NCBI GenBank assembly: GCA_963575745.1
Contig: CAUYUJ010014259.1
Coordinates: forward strand, 107,501-171,500
Length of the DNA: 64,000 nucleotides
Reading direction: 5' to 3'
DNA from: Prorocentrum cordatum
Lineage: Eukaryota > Sar > Dinophyceae > Prorocentrales > Prorocentraceae
Shown: one piece after another, positions 12,065-21,984 of the stretch
How the letters are laid out: each line of letters opens with the position of its first letter
How positions within the stretch are numbered: the first letter of the stretch is position 1
Notes under the pieces: generated by a model
The model's input: only the letters and a program-made list of their open reading frames with translations
Told to the model about the DNA's origin: nothing
Databases searched by the model: none
Translations under genes and position numbers: made by a program

Positions 12065-12659
12065 AATCCAGCACGCCGCGTGCACCCTCGTGGCAAGCCA
12101 TTGAACGCAGCGGGTGCAAAGTGCCTGCGGCAAGTCTCGCCACCCTGCCAGCGCAGCACTCGGAGTGGCAGCGCCCAGACGGCTCTAACATGTGATCCTC
12201 TCGTCTCTGTTCTTGAGGGGCTCATGTAGGCTACCTGGGCCGTCTTGGGACTATCCTGGTCTCCAGCGGGACCCTCAGCGGACCCTCTTGGGGCCCTCTT
12301 GGGTCGTTTCAGGGCTTGCTTGGACCCTTCCGGTGCCCTCTTGGGCCACTCTCGGCTGTCTGGGGGGCCACTTGGGGCTGTCTCGCGAGTATATCAGGGC
12401 CTTCTTGTATTGTCGAGGTCCCCAATTGGGCCGTGGGGCTGTCCTGGGCCGTCCTAGGCCGTCTGGGGGGGGCCTCATGGAGGTCATCATTGGGCACCGC
12501 TGGTATATTTGTAGCTTATTCGAGGCCCTCTCGAAACCTTCTCGAGCCCTCTGGGCGAGGAAGCGCAACACCCTGAAGCACTCCAGATATTGGGCTGGCC
12601 TCCGGCCAGTGCCGCCGATCCGGGGGGGCTCCCGAAGTGGAGTTTTCTATACCCCCCTG

Positions 12660-12745
12660 TCCCCGGGTACCGAAAAACGTCGGAAATGACGTCGGAAATA
12701 TCCCCGTGTACCGAAAAACGTCCAACATGACGTCGGAAATAACGT
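12660..12745. repeat. 41-bp direct duplication
   Basis: Two copies of GTACCGAAAAACGTC...GACGTCGGAAATA, starting at 12667 and 12708. Confidence 0.75.
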
Positions 12746-13369
12746 GCCCTCCCCCCCCCTTGCAGAGCGAAGCTTGAGCGAGCTCAAGTCCACGCTCTCA
12801 GAAACTCACACGCCAGATCGGCGGATTTCCCATTGCTGTTGCGCGAGGTTGGTCCTCCTGGGGGGCCCTGCTGGATGTTTTGGATGTCTTGGAAGCCGCT
12901 TGCGGCGTCTCTCGCGGTTTTTTCAGAAAGGTTGGTGGGTGCCTCTCGGGGCGAGGCTGTGGCATCTTGGCGGCCCTGGCGGCCTTCCTGGGCCGTCTCG
13001 GAAGCCTTGCGCTACTCTGGAGAGCAGCGGGGCACGCTTCGGGCCGCTCACGAGGCCTCCGGGGGGGGGGAGCATGTGCTGACCGTGCTCCGGTTCCACG
13101 GCGTCGACGTCTCGAGCCTTTCCCGGCCTGCAGTCTACCGGCCTGGCACATGTCCCTGTCCCTATGTTTGACGTCACCTCGCCTCGATGCCGATCTCAAG
13201 GATTCCCTCAGTTTTTGAGGGCCTATCCCTGAGATTGTCCTCGCTGTTTGCTCGCCCAGATCTTAGGGATAGGGATATCCGTTCGAGGCTGGTCAGCAGT
13301 GGGATCCCGGTCGGGACTCTTTGGGCTCGGCGCGCTGCCCCGCCGATTTTCTGGCCCTTTGTGGGCCCC

Positions 13370-13533
13370 GGAAACGGCAGGGCCGTTCCCTGACCTTCCA
13401 GGAGGGCTAAAAAATAGCACCAGGACCTCGATATCCTAATTTCTGTCGAGGTTTTAGGCAGCCCAGATAGGTCTATAGGTCTGGAGGGCTATTTTTCAGT
13501 ACTCTGGAAGGTCAGGGTTTGTTCACCGTTTCC
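13370..13533. mobile_element. MITE-like inverted repeat Y
   Basis: The left end is GGAAACGGCAGGGCCGTTCC then CTGACCTTCCAG, and the right end is the inverse (GAAGGTCAGGGTTTGTTCAC then CGTTTCC). Inner arms share CTAAAAAATAGC and GCTATTTTTC. It is a single copy in the window. Confidence 0.65.
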
Positions 13534-13740
13534 AGAAAAATGCCCCTTGAAAATGGAAACGGCAAAACATCGGCGATCGGAAACGGCAACAAAAACGGCT
13601 CCAGGGTTGGCACCGGAGCCGGAGAACCGGTGCAGAAACGGCGACGGGACCGGTGAAAACACGGCGCTGGAACCGGCAAGCAAACGGCAAAGCGGAACCG
13701 GTGAAAAACGGCCCTGTCGTTTCCAGGGCCCGCTAAGCCC
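13534..13740. repeat. AAACGGC/ACCGGT-rich short repeats
   Basis: Frequent AAACGGC and ACCGG words without a fixed period, adjoining MITE Y. Confidence 0.45.
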
Positions 13741-13860
13741 ATCACGCCTCGGCGCGACACGCCTAGCGCGCCCTGGTTCCCGAGCGCCGACGTCCCAGGC
13801 GCTTCCCGCCCCCCCCGCCCCGCGGCGCGGAGCGACGCGCCGTCGGTTCGCAGGGCACGG

Positions 13861-14217
13861 CTCGGCGGCGAGCGAGGAGGGGAGGTGAGGAGGAGAGGGC
13901 CTTCTCGGCAGGCTCGGAAGTCCCGCGAGGCCTTCCGCGAAGTCGTCGGCGCCCTCCCCGAAGACACCAAGCACCTGGCATCGCTCTGACGTGTGCATTT
14001 TTCCTTTCGGCGCGGACCATCGAGGAGCATCCTTGCTCATTTGGCGAACAAGCCACGCACAAAACCGAAAAAAACACAGGGAATGGACGTCCGAGCGATG
14101 GCCAGAAACTGCTTCTCACAGGGCGCGAGGGCTTCTGAGAAGTCCCGACCCCCGCCGCCTTCGGAGAAGGCCCTCTCCTCCTTCTCGCTTCCCCTTCTGG
14201 CCTCGCTCGCCGCCGAG
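13861..14217. mobile_element. MITE-U with a nested MITE-Z
   Basis: The outer ends are an exact inverted pair, CTCGGCGGCGAGCGAGG at 13861 and CCTCGCTCGCCGCCGAG ending at 14217. Inner sequence is the GAGAAGGCC/TTCTCAGAAGG type shared with the other MITE-U copies. The element is split by a complete MITE-Z at 13976-14104, so Z inserted after U. Confidence 0.85.
13976..14104. mobile_element. MITE-Z copy 1, nested in MITE-U
   Basis: About 129 bp with imperfect terminal inverted repeats: TGGCATCGCTCTGACGTGTG at the left and GGACGTCCGAGCGATGGCCA at the right. The body includes CGAGGAGCATCCTTG, a GCAC-AAAACCGAAAAAAACAC segment and AGGGAATGGACG. Related copies are at 22062, 22398, 22780, 43109 and 43632. 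Confidence 0.85.
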
Positions 14218-14221
14218 TGTC

Positions 14222-14402
14222 GCGCCGGACGACAGGGGGGGATTGGGAAAGGGGGGGGGTACAATATTTGCTGCATGCAGCTGGTTTCGGCCCCACCGAG
14301 GGGCCCATTCCTCGATACCTCGTCGCCTCTGGCGCCGGGAAAATCAGCTACGCGAGCTGATTCTCAACCCCCCCCTTTGCTATTCCCTTTCGCCCGACCC
14401 GA
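14222..14402 (+). mobile_element. MITE-G copy a
   Basis: The left terminal repeat is degenerate; the right end TTTCGCCCGACCCGA is intact. The body has the family core GCTGCATGCAGCTGGTTTCG, CCACCGAGGGGCCC, the AAAATCAGCTACGCGAGCTGA palindromic region and a C/T-rich right part. Same orientation as the four other copies. Confidence 0.85.
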
Positions 14403-15126
14403 GAGCGGCCCGTCGCACGGGCCGCCGCCGCGCCATTGCCGAGCAGAAGGCCCCCGCCGTGAGGCCCAGAAGCCCAGCAGACGGGCGAGCGAGCGAGGCG
14501 GCGCGCGCGCGGCGCGCGGCGGGCGTGCGCCGTGCGAGGCGGCCGGAGGGCCTCGGGCGGAGAGGAAGCGACCAGGAATGACAGCCATCGCGTAGGGACA
14601 CCAACCACGTTTTCTCTCTCGGAGTTGTCCCTGGCCGTCGTTGACTTTCCGACGTTTGGCGCCTCCGACGGACTTGCAGCTTTGCACGCTGGCAGTTCAG
14701 TCTCAGTCCCCTCAGCCACCCACCTGAGGCCTCGGCCGCGCTTAGCCGTTGCCTCGCGCGTTGCTCTGCTCTATTTTGTCCCGCGCTTCCTCTCTCTGCG
14801 TAGCCCGCTCTGACCTGACTCGCCGCCGGCGCGTTCGCCCGCGGCCGCTGACTAAAAGTAGGGACACCAACAGATCCTCAACTCGGGCCTACGCTTGAGG
14901 CCGAGGCGAACTTGGGCACCGAGTCGCGAGCTAAACGATCTGAATACTTTACGACGAGTCTTGGGAGTGGGCAGCTTCTTGGGACTGGCCGGCGGGACCA
15001 CGAGGGGAGGTGGGGGACTGCAGGCCCGGGCGCGTCTAGCTGCAGGTCCGTCCTAGGCTGCAGCTCTTGGGAGGTTGAGTTTAGAATCGGCGCCGGTGTG
15101 TCCCTGGTTGAAGGCTGGCCCAATCC
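14403..15126. other. GC-rich, no gene recognised
   Basis: Contains a short repeated GTAGGGACACCAACMA motif at 14594 and 14858. Overlapping open frames on both strands (13991-14595 plus, 14348-14719 minus) run through MITE ends and show only low-complexity Ala/Arg/Pro composition. Confidence 0.4.
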
Positions 15127-15325
15127 TAAGGGAACAAAAAGTGACATAAACATAAAACTTCGGAGGTCCGCGCGGATTTCTCGGATCGGTGCTGGACCCC
15201 CCTCCTTGGCGCGCGGAGCGCGCCAGGGGCGGCGCTGGAGGCGCCGCCGGGGGGCCTCAGCGCCGATCCGAGAAATCCGCGCGGACCTCCGAGTTTGTAT
15301 GTTCATGTCATTTTTTTGTTCCCCA
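15127..15325. mobile_element. Palindromic MITE-P copy 1
   Basis: Almost the whole element is a hairpin. Arms of about 75 bp run from GGGAACAAAAAGTGACATAA through CGGAGGTCCGCGCGGATTTC to GATCGG, and back. The loop side holds TGGCGCGCGGAGCGCGCCAG and GGAGGCGCCGCC. Family members are at 23108, 23312, 50548, 53510 and 63742. Confidence 0.88.
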
Positions 15326-15544
15326 AAATCAGGCGCCATCCCGCTGGATGAAGCTTGATCCCATTCATTCTGGCGTGAACCTGTTCTTGTCTGGCGGAAT
15401 CCCGGGCCCAATCCGGCCCGATCCGGCCCAGCGGCTAGCCCTTCACCGCTGTGGCGCAGGAGGCGCCCTCTCGGATGCGGGCAAGATTGCCTGCAGGGCA
15501 TGCCTGGCTCCGCACAGGCAGCCCCCCAGGTAGTCTCGGCTGGC

Positions 15545-15705
15545 CTCAACAGGCCCCCCTAAGCAGTCCCTTGGCCTCAACAGGCGAATGCCGGAATAGG
15601 CCAGGGCGGCCTCGGCACTCCAACCCTGGGGCGCGGAGCGCCCCAGAAGCGCCGCCGGAGGCGGCGTCCGGGTGTTGGCCTTTTTGAGGCCAGCCAGGAC
15701 TAATT
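15545..15705. repeat. Inverted repeat with GGCCTCAACAGGC ends
   Basis: The left end GGCTGGCCTCAACAGGC pairs with TGTTGGCCTTTTTGAGGCCAGCC at the right. The centre has a GGGGCGCGGAGCGCCCC palindrome like that of MITE-P. Confidence 0.6.
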
Positions 15706-16171
15706 ACCTGGGGGGGGATATCCGTGAGCAGCCCGAAGCTTTACCAGATGTTCTACTCTTTCGACTCAATCTTGTGTGCTTGCATGGCATTCCCCTCCCC
15801 CCCCCCCGCCCACCCCACCCCGTCCGCCGCCTGTTCGAACAGCGCTGGGCCTGAGAGGCGTCCTGAGGAGTCCCGATTCGCGTGCAGTCCAGGTTCCCTC
15901 CCGGGCCTCGCCACGCCCCCGCCCGCCTCCCCCATTCTAATTATGCAGGTCAACTTGCCGGATTCGACAAGACAACTGTCTCCAGCATCCTCCGATACGA
16001 CTTTTGTTCCCATCTGCGGACCCATGCAGAGATTTCCGCCCCCTGCCCCCCCGGGAGCAGGCTTCGGTCCCGGATCCATGTTTGATGGTCCCAGGACCCG
16101 ACAGTGGGCCCCGGAGGCCGACATCGAGGGAAAACGCTGAGATGTCGCGAAGTCGCAGCGTCGGACGTTTG
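15706..16171. other. No gene recognised
   Basis: Short overlapping open frames; no domain, repeat or splice pattern that I can support. Confidence 0.4.
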
Positions 16172-16373
16172 TGCGGGCAATATTCATATCCATATCCAGT
16201 GCGTCTTGGACTTTCTTGGAAGGAGCGCCGCAAGGCCGAGGCGCACTGGATATGGATAAAATTTGAGCCTTTTGGAGGCAGATTATAATCCATATCCAGT
16301 GCGCCTCATGTTTCTTTGGAAGAGTGTCCGAAACTCCAAGACGCACTGGATGTGGATAAAGACATTGCCCGCA
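16172..16373. mobile_element. H element copy 1 (double hairpin)
   Basis: Terminal inverted repeats TGCGGGCAATATTC and GACATTGCCCGCA enclose two hairpins. Each hairpin uses CATATCCAGTGCG and CGCACTGGATATGG arms. Two further copies form part of the 22.1-22.9 kb array. Confidence 0.82.
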
Positions 16374-16541
16374 GTCTGGGGGCAGGGTCGGCTATGCGTA
16401 CGAGTGACCCTTCGCCAGAGTGACCTTTCGTGCGGGCCCGGGCGGATCCCGCCAGCATCGGCTGGCGGGCTTCTTGCGCTCCTCGCACCTGGCATTCCCG
16501 TCGCTCCCCGACAGCCGGGCCCCAGAGGTCCCTCGTGGAGA

Positions 16542-18118
16542 TCGTTCTTGTCATACCCCTGGGGGTAACGCGTGTTACCACCCCCAGACCCCCCTTGCAA
16601 CGGCAACGCTAGCAAACCGGGCACGTGCGTGAACCCTTGCACCTTCCACAGGACATTGCACAGGCGCTCCGGCGCACGCGGGTATCGACGTGCACGCAGG
16701 GCCAGTGCACTGCAGTGTACACGGGCGCTGTGGGACACGCAGACACTATGGCGTACACGTGCGCTGCGGTGCACATGGCTGCTGGTAGTGTGCACAGGTG
16801 TTGCGGTGTTCACAGGCGTTGTGATGCACGGAAACACTGTGGTGTACACAGGCGCCGTGGTGCACTTGTCTGCTGTGGTGTACACAGGCGTTGTGGTGTA
16901 CGCAAGCATTGCGGTGCAGCAGAATGAGATCAGAGGATGAGGGGCAGGACGATGATGAAGAGGAGGAGGCGGAGGGGGAGTAGGAGGTGGGAAGGGGGAG
17001 GGAACCAGATAACAGCATTTTCACAGCTTGGTGGCACCGCCATGGGGGGGTCTGCGGGCTCTCGTTGTCGTCCGTTGTTGCCTCTGGCCTCAGACAGTTA
17101 GTTCACTGGCGCAGAGAAGGCGCGGCGGCGACCCCAGCGCGGGCGTTCAAGGTTGCGACGCGCTGGGGTGGCAGGCTTTCGGGCTTCAGGATTCTCACAA
17201 ACGAACCCGCGGTGCGAAATCATGGTTCAATATTGGGCCGCAGGCTTCCAGTTGCGCAGATCGTTCAAGATTGAACGATCCACGCGGCGTTAGAAACGGT
17301 TGTCCCAGGCTCCGCGACACGAATTTGCTGTACAGCCGACGCCTCACGTCCTCATACTTTCTCCACCTCCCGCCTCACTTTATTGCGTCTCCCACCTGCT
17401 CCTAGCCACCCCCCGCTTCTCTCCAACTCTTCCCACGTCTTCCCGAGTTCTCCCACCTCCTCCCACATCCTCCCGAGTGCTGCCACCTCCCGCATCTTCC
17501 CATCTCCTCCCAGCTCGCCCTCCCGAGCCTTCCCGGGTCCTCCTTCCTCCTCGGTCGACCTCACAAGCGCAACGTGGTGTTCGCAAGCGACTCATGTGCC
17601 CGCCGCAACGTTTGGCGTCGTGGTGCGCACTGTGCACACATGCATTGTGGTGCACTGCTTCTTTGTGGTGTGCACAGGCGCTGTGGTACACATGGTTGCG
17701 GTGGTGTACACAGGCGCTGTGGTGTAATTACACAAGCATTCTGGTGCACGCAGGCACTGTGGTGTACATAGGCGCTGTTGCGCACGCGGCTGCGGCAGTG
17801 TGCACAGGCAGTGCGGTGTACACAGCGTGGTGCTGTGGTGCGCGCGGTTGCTGTGGTGTACGGAGGCGTTGTGGTGTACGCAGGGGGCGCTGTGTGGCAC
17901 GCAGGCACCGGGCAGTGTCGCGTGCACAGGGATCGGCACACGGGCATTGGGCACTGCCGTGCACACAGGGGCTGCGGTGCACACGGGCGATTGATGTGCT
18001 GGGTGTCTCGGACTCACCCTGATGAGTGCATACCGCGGCCGCCGTGACAGTTGACCTCCCATCCCGTCCAATCCCCCCCCCAGGTAACACGCGTTACCCC
18101 CAATGAAGAAAAGAACGA
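16542..18118. mobile_element. 1.58-kb TIR element with TG-rich subterminal arrays
   Basis: The ends are inverted repeats of about 38 bp: TCGTTCTTGTCATACCCCTG then GGGGTAACGCGTGTTACC at the left, and GGTAACACGCGTTACCCCC then AATGAAGAAAAGAACGA at the right. Inside each end lies an array of 16-21 bp variants of GGTGTACACAGGCGCTGTG (16680-16920 and 17570-17995), in the same direct orientation. The centre (16930-17570) is mixed sequence. No transposase frame was recognised, so it would be non-autonomous. I see no clear target duplication. Confidence 0.72.
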
Positions 18119-18343
18119 CTTCTTGCCTAGAGCCACCCTCGCGTGCAGACAAGCAGTGGGTCAGCATCGTTTCACCGATCCCTGTCCCCAGCACCACTCC
18201 CGCCCAGGTCCCCACCATCTCACCACCCCAGTTGGGGAGATGCCCCTCGAAACTCGGAGGAAGCGGCCCACATTCCCATCCAGGGGGGGAAATCCCTCAG
18301 CGCGGCCCAGGCCAAGCCCGCGGGGCTGGGGATCGGTTGAGCG

Positions 18344-18739
18344 ATGCTCAGTGGGGGGCCCCCGCAGAGCGTGCGCGCGGGACGCCCGGGGGCAGGCCCG
18401 CGGCGGCAGGACGGCTCGTGGCACGAGCAGCGCCCGTCGGGCGCCACCGGACAGGGCCCGGAGCTCTACAAAGGCACCGATGGGAGCGGGGAGCTCTTCA
18501 GGGGCAGCGTCGACGAGGAGGAGGAGGAGGAGGAGGAGGAGGAGGCTACGGGACAGGGCCCGGAGCTTTACAAAGGCGCCGATGGGAGCGGGGCGCTCTT
18601 CAGGGGCAGCGTCGACGACGAGGAGGCGGAGCCGTCGAAGGGGCGACCTCGCCGAGAGTTTTCTGGGGGTGCCCAGATCGTCCCGAACGGCCAACAAAGA
18701 GCCGAGTTACGACACAAGAGAACCAGGGGGCAACGTTAG
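18344..18739 (+). CDS. Weak candidate: protein with two 34-codon repeats
   Basis: An open frame of 131 codons contains a 102-bp direct duplication (units at 18449 and 18551). Each repeat reads GQGPELYKGxDGSGxLFRGS in frame and leads into an acidic run. The repeat length is a multiple of three, and at least one difference is silent (CTC/CTT in the Leu before YKG). Against a gene: the neighbouring frames are also open, the end overlaps a dispersed CTGGGGGTGCCCAGATCG segment, and no family is recognised. Confidence 0.25.
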   Translation: MLSGGPPQSVRAGRPGAGPRRQDGSWHEQRPSGATGQGPELYKGTDGSGELFRGSVDEEEEEEEEEEATGQGPELYKGADGSGALFRGSVDDEEAEPSKGRPRREFSGGAQIVPNGQQRAELRHKRTRGQR

Positions 18740-19490
18740 GGGGGGGACAGGCTCAGGAGGGGACGCAGCGAGACCCAACGCCCACTCATCGCCGATAGGG
18801 GCTTGACAGCCCACCCCGCCCGGGAGGGTCGATGTTTCCCCTCCTGAGCCGGCCCTCAGTGCCCTTCCAAATCCCTTCGAATTTTTGTCGACCTTTCTGG
18901 GCCTCCCGGGAGGCCTCTCGTCGCCACGGCTGGGTCGGCCTTGGGAAACGGGCCAGGATGGATTCAGGGAGGGGTCTGGGGATCGACTTTTCGCAGTTCT
19001 GGGCCTGGAGGGAGAGCCGCCGGTTGTCTCAAGTGGCCCTCCTCCGACAAATCGGGTTCGAGTAGATGGAGGAGGATCGCGCCGCATCGCCGATGCGCAT
19101 CGGCGATCTGTTTCCTCAGAGCTCGATGTTCTTCATCGGGCCGTTGCCGATGCATCGGCAATGCGGCGTGATCTTCCAACCCCATCTGCTCTGGCCCAGC
19201 TCCAGCCCATCCCCCGATGATTGAGGATCGAAGAACTTGCACGTTCCGAGACCTCCGAACGTGGCATTGTCTGAGGGAGTTTCTGTGGAACCCACGTCAT
19301 CCTGACCCCCGGCGCGCGAGGTAATGGCCCCGCCGACGGCCCCCCCTGTTCCGTTTCCGGCGAGATCCGGCGAATTTGGCGACGAATTCCAAACCGGCTT
19401 CCTCGCGTGGGACATCCTCAGAAAAACCGCTCCCGGAGCCTCCCCAAGGAGGCCCTCAGAGGCCCCCCTGTTCCGTTTCCAGCGAGATCC
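18740..19490. other. No gene; GCCGATGC palindromes
   Basis: Mixed sequence with small palindromes such as GCCGATGCGCATCGGC near 19088 and GCCGATGCATCGGC near 19148. Similar palindromes occur at 21480-21500 and 45515-45590. Confidence 0.45.
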
Positions 19491-19493
19491 GCT

Positions 19494-19745
19494 CCCTATG
19501 GGGCCATGAGGGGTGTGCCAAAGTGGAGGGGGGGCGGCATGCGAATCATGCCATTGGGGCCTTCGGTGGAGCTCCCGATGGGGCCACGAGACGCATGAGG
19601 GGTGTGTCAAAGTGAGGGGGGTAACGGGAGGAGGGAGAAGGGGGAGAAGCGGGAGGAGCAAGAGAGGAGGAGGCGGAGGCGGAGGACGCGTGGCACCGGC
19701 TCTTCAAGACGACGACCCAACACCACAGGATGGTTGGGAAGATTT
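19494..19745. repeat. Second copy of the 89-bp repeat and its right flank
   Basis: Two degenerate 89-bp units (CTCCCTATGGGGCCATGAGG and CTCCCGATGGGGCCACGAGA types) are followed by a GGA-rich bridge. Then comes a flank that matches 1395-1470: a CTCTTCAAGACGACGACCCA form and AACACCACAGGATGGTTGGG. The left-edge copy has the flank too, but there it is followed by an IE element. Confidence 0.8.
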
Positions 19746-20159
19746 GTTTCGGTTACCCTGCCTCGGGTGTGCCCTGGTCAGAAGTTCCAGGCCGTAGCAA
19801 ATGAGCCTCGCCAAGGCCCCCACAAAATAGCAGCGAGAACCGCAGCACAATATCTTCGAAGTTGGGCACCAATATTTGAGAGGTCTGGAGGCTTCCGAGG
19901 AACGGCAGCGCCGCCTACGATCCGACGCGATGCGATTCGATTCGCCGGCTGGGGCCGCGCTTCCGATTCCATCCGATGCGGTTCCGCTCAGCGGTATCTG
20001 CCCGGGCCAGCCAGAGCCACGCGCGGCGATTCGATTTCGGTCTGGTTCGATTCTGCACCCTGCGTTGGCGATTCGGCCCGTGTTCGATCCGCTCCGATTT
20101 CGTGACTCGGTCCAGCTCAGACCCGACGGGGGCGAGGGTCGGCCAGATGCCCGGACAAA

Positions 20160-20277
20160 AGGGAGGAGGGAGGAGGAGAGGGAGGAGGAGGAGGAGGAGG
20201 AGGAGGAGGAGGAGGAGGAGGAGGAGGAGGACGAGGAGGACGAGGAGGACGAGGAGGACGAGGAGGACGAGGAGGAG
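20160..20277. repeat. GGA/GAC tract
   Basis: Imperfect GAGGAGGAC repeats that abut the left end of the foldback element. Confidence 0.9.
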
Positions 20278-20753
20278 GGTCCTGAGTGGCCTCTCGCTGG
20301 AGCCACATTTTTGGGTGCGGGCACGCCGGGGCCCCCAGAGAGCCGCATGCGCTGCGAACCAGCAGCGGCCTGCGCACTCCGCGTCGGCCTCCCCGCGGCC
20401 CCCCCGTCGCGCACGTCGAAGGTCGCTCTTCGGGCGGCCCAGCTGCGGGGAGCGGTCTCTGCGGCGCCCCCGCGCCATGCCCACCCGGGGCAGCCACCTT
20501 TGCGCTCCGCGCGCCTCCCGACGCGCGAGGATCTCCGCGCGCTCGCGCGAGGATCTCCGCGGGGGGGCGGCGGATGCATCCTCGCCCCGGCCCCGCCCGA
20601 AGAGCGACCTTCGACGTGCGCGACGGTCGGGGGCCGCGGGGAGGCCGAAGCGGAGCGCGCAGGCCGCTGCTGGTTCGCAGCGCATGCGGCTCTCTGGGGG
20701 CCCCGGCGTGCCCGCACCCAAAAGGTGGCTCCAGCGAGAGGCCACTCAGGACC
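20278..20753. mobile_element. 476-bp foldback element
   Basis: The left arm begins GGTCCTGAGTGGCCTCTCGC and the right arm ends with its reverse complement. The arms of about 165 bp are nearly perfect inverses, sharing blocks such as GAGAGCCGCATGCGCTGCG and CGCACGTCGAAGGTCGCTCT. The unpaired centre is about 150 bp. Left flank is GGA-rich and right flank is CCT-rich, so the inverted symmetry continues into the microsatellites. The similar protein strings on both strands arise from this symmetry, not from genes. Confidence 0.85.
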
Positions 20754-20756
20754 CTC

Positions 20757-20914
20757 CTCCTCGTCCTCCTCCTCCTCCTCGTCCTCCTCCTCCTCCTCCT
20801 CCTCCTCCTCCTCCTCCTCCTCCTCCTCCTCCTCCTCCTCCTCCTCCTCCTCCTCCTCCTCCTCCTCCTCCTCCTCCTCCTCCTCCTCCTCCTCCTCCTC
20901 CTCCTCCTCCTCGT
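20757..20914. repeat. (CCT)n tract
   Basis: A long, almost pure CTC run that abuts the right end of the foldback element. Confidence 0.97.
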
Positions 20915-21104
20915 CTTCCTCGCTTCCCCTTGCCTCCGGGCCGCTGCGTGGCGAATACCAGCGGGCAGCCCGCAGGCGGAGCCCATCGTTCCAGGGCCTG
21001 CTGGGGCGCCCTCGGAGAGCATTCCAGAGCGCTCTCTGAGAAGGCCGCGACGTCCGACGCATCCGGAGCCGCCAGATCTCAGAGGTTCCCGATTGAGCCT
21101 CACC

Positions 21105-21300
21105 CCTCCTCCTCCTCCTCCTCCTCCTCCTCCCTCTCCTCCTCCTCCTCCTCCTCCTCCTCCTCCTCCTCCTCCTCCTCCTCCTCCTCCTCCCTCCTCC
21201 TCCTCCTCCTCCTCCTCCTCCTCCTCCTCCTCCTCCTCCTCCTCCTCCTCCTCCTCCTCCTCCTCCTCCTCCTCCTCCTCCTCCTCCTCCTCCTCCTCCT
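21105..21300. repeat. (CCT)n tract
   Basis: CTC repeats interrupted only by two CCCTC variants. Confidence 0.97.
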
Positions 21301-21589
21301 GAACCTCACCCATATCTTGATCCTCGTCCTGGCTTCGTCACAACTCCTGCCCAGGGTCGCTCTTACATGCAGCCGAGACGGGGCGGGCACGCCTCCCTGC
21401 CGACACGCGTGCCGCGAGCAGGCCACAGCTTGCCCAGGAAGGTGCGGACTTCCTCTCGGGGGCCTACCGCCGATCGTTCGGCGATGCATCGCCGACGTCG
21501 GGTCGACGCATCCCCCCAAGCCAGTCCCCCCCCCCTTTACCGTTGCCCCTCAGGGGCGGGGGCGACGGAGCAGCGAGGATCGAGGATCA

Positions 21590-21832
21590 GGGAGGAGTGA
21601 GGTGCATCGAGGGTCGAGGGGGATCCAGGGTCATCATCGAGGAGGATCGAGGATCGAGGGGGATCGAGGAGGACCGAGGAGGACCGAGGAGGACCGAGGA
21701 GGATCGAGGAGGATCGAGGAGGATCGAGGATCGAGGAGGGTCGAGGATCGAGGAGGATCGAGGAGGATCGAGGAGGACCGAGGAGGATCGAGGAGGACCG
21801 AGGAGGACCGAGGAGGACCGAGGAGGACCGTT
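21590..21832. repeat. GAGGAYCGA short tandem repeat
   Basis: Runs of GAGGATCGAG and GAGGACCGAG in 9-12 bp units. The Asp/Arg/Gly frames are shadows. Confidence 0.92.
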
Positions 21833-21984
21833 GCCCCTCCGCGCCCGACGGGGGCGATGGGGACGGCCCCGCCGCCCCGCCGGCGAGCGCGCCGCGGGCA
21901 GGCCACGGGGTGCCGCCCCCGCCGCCGCCCCCGCCCCGGCCGCCCGCGCACGGCCGCGGGGAGGAGGCGCCCCCCCCGCGCGCC

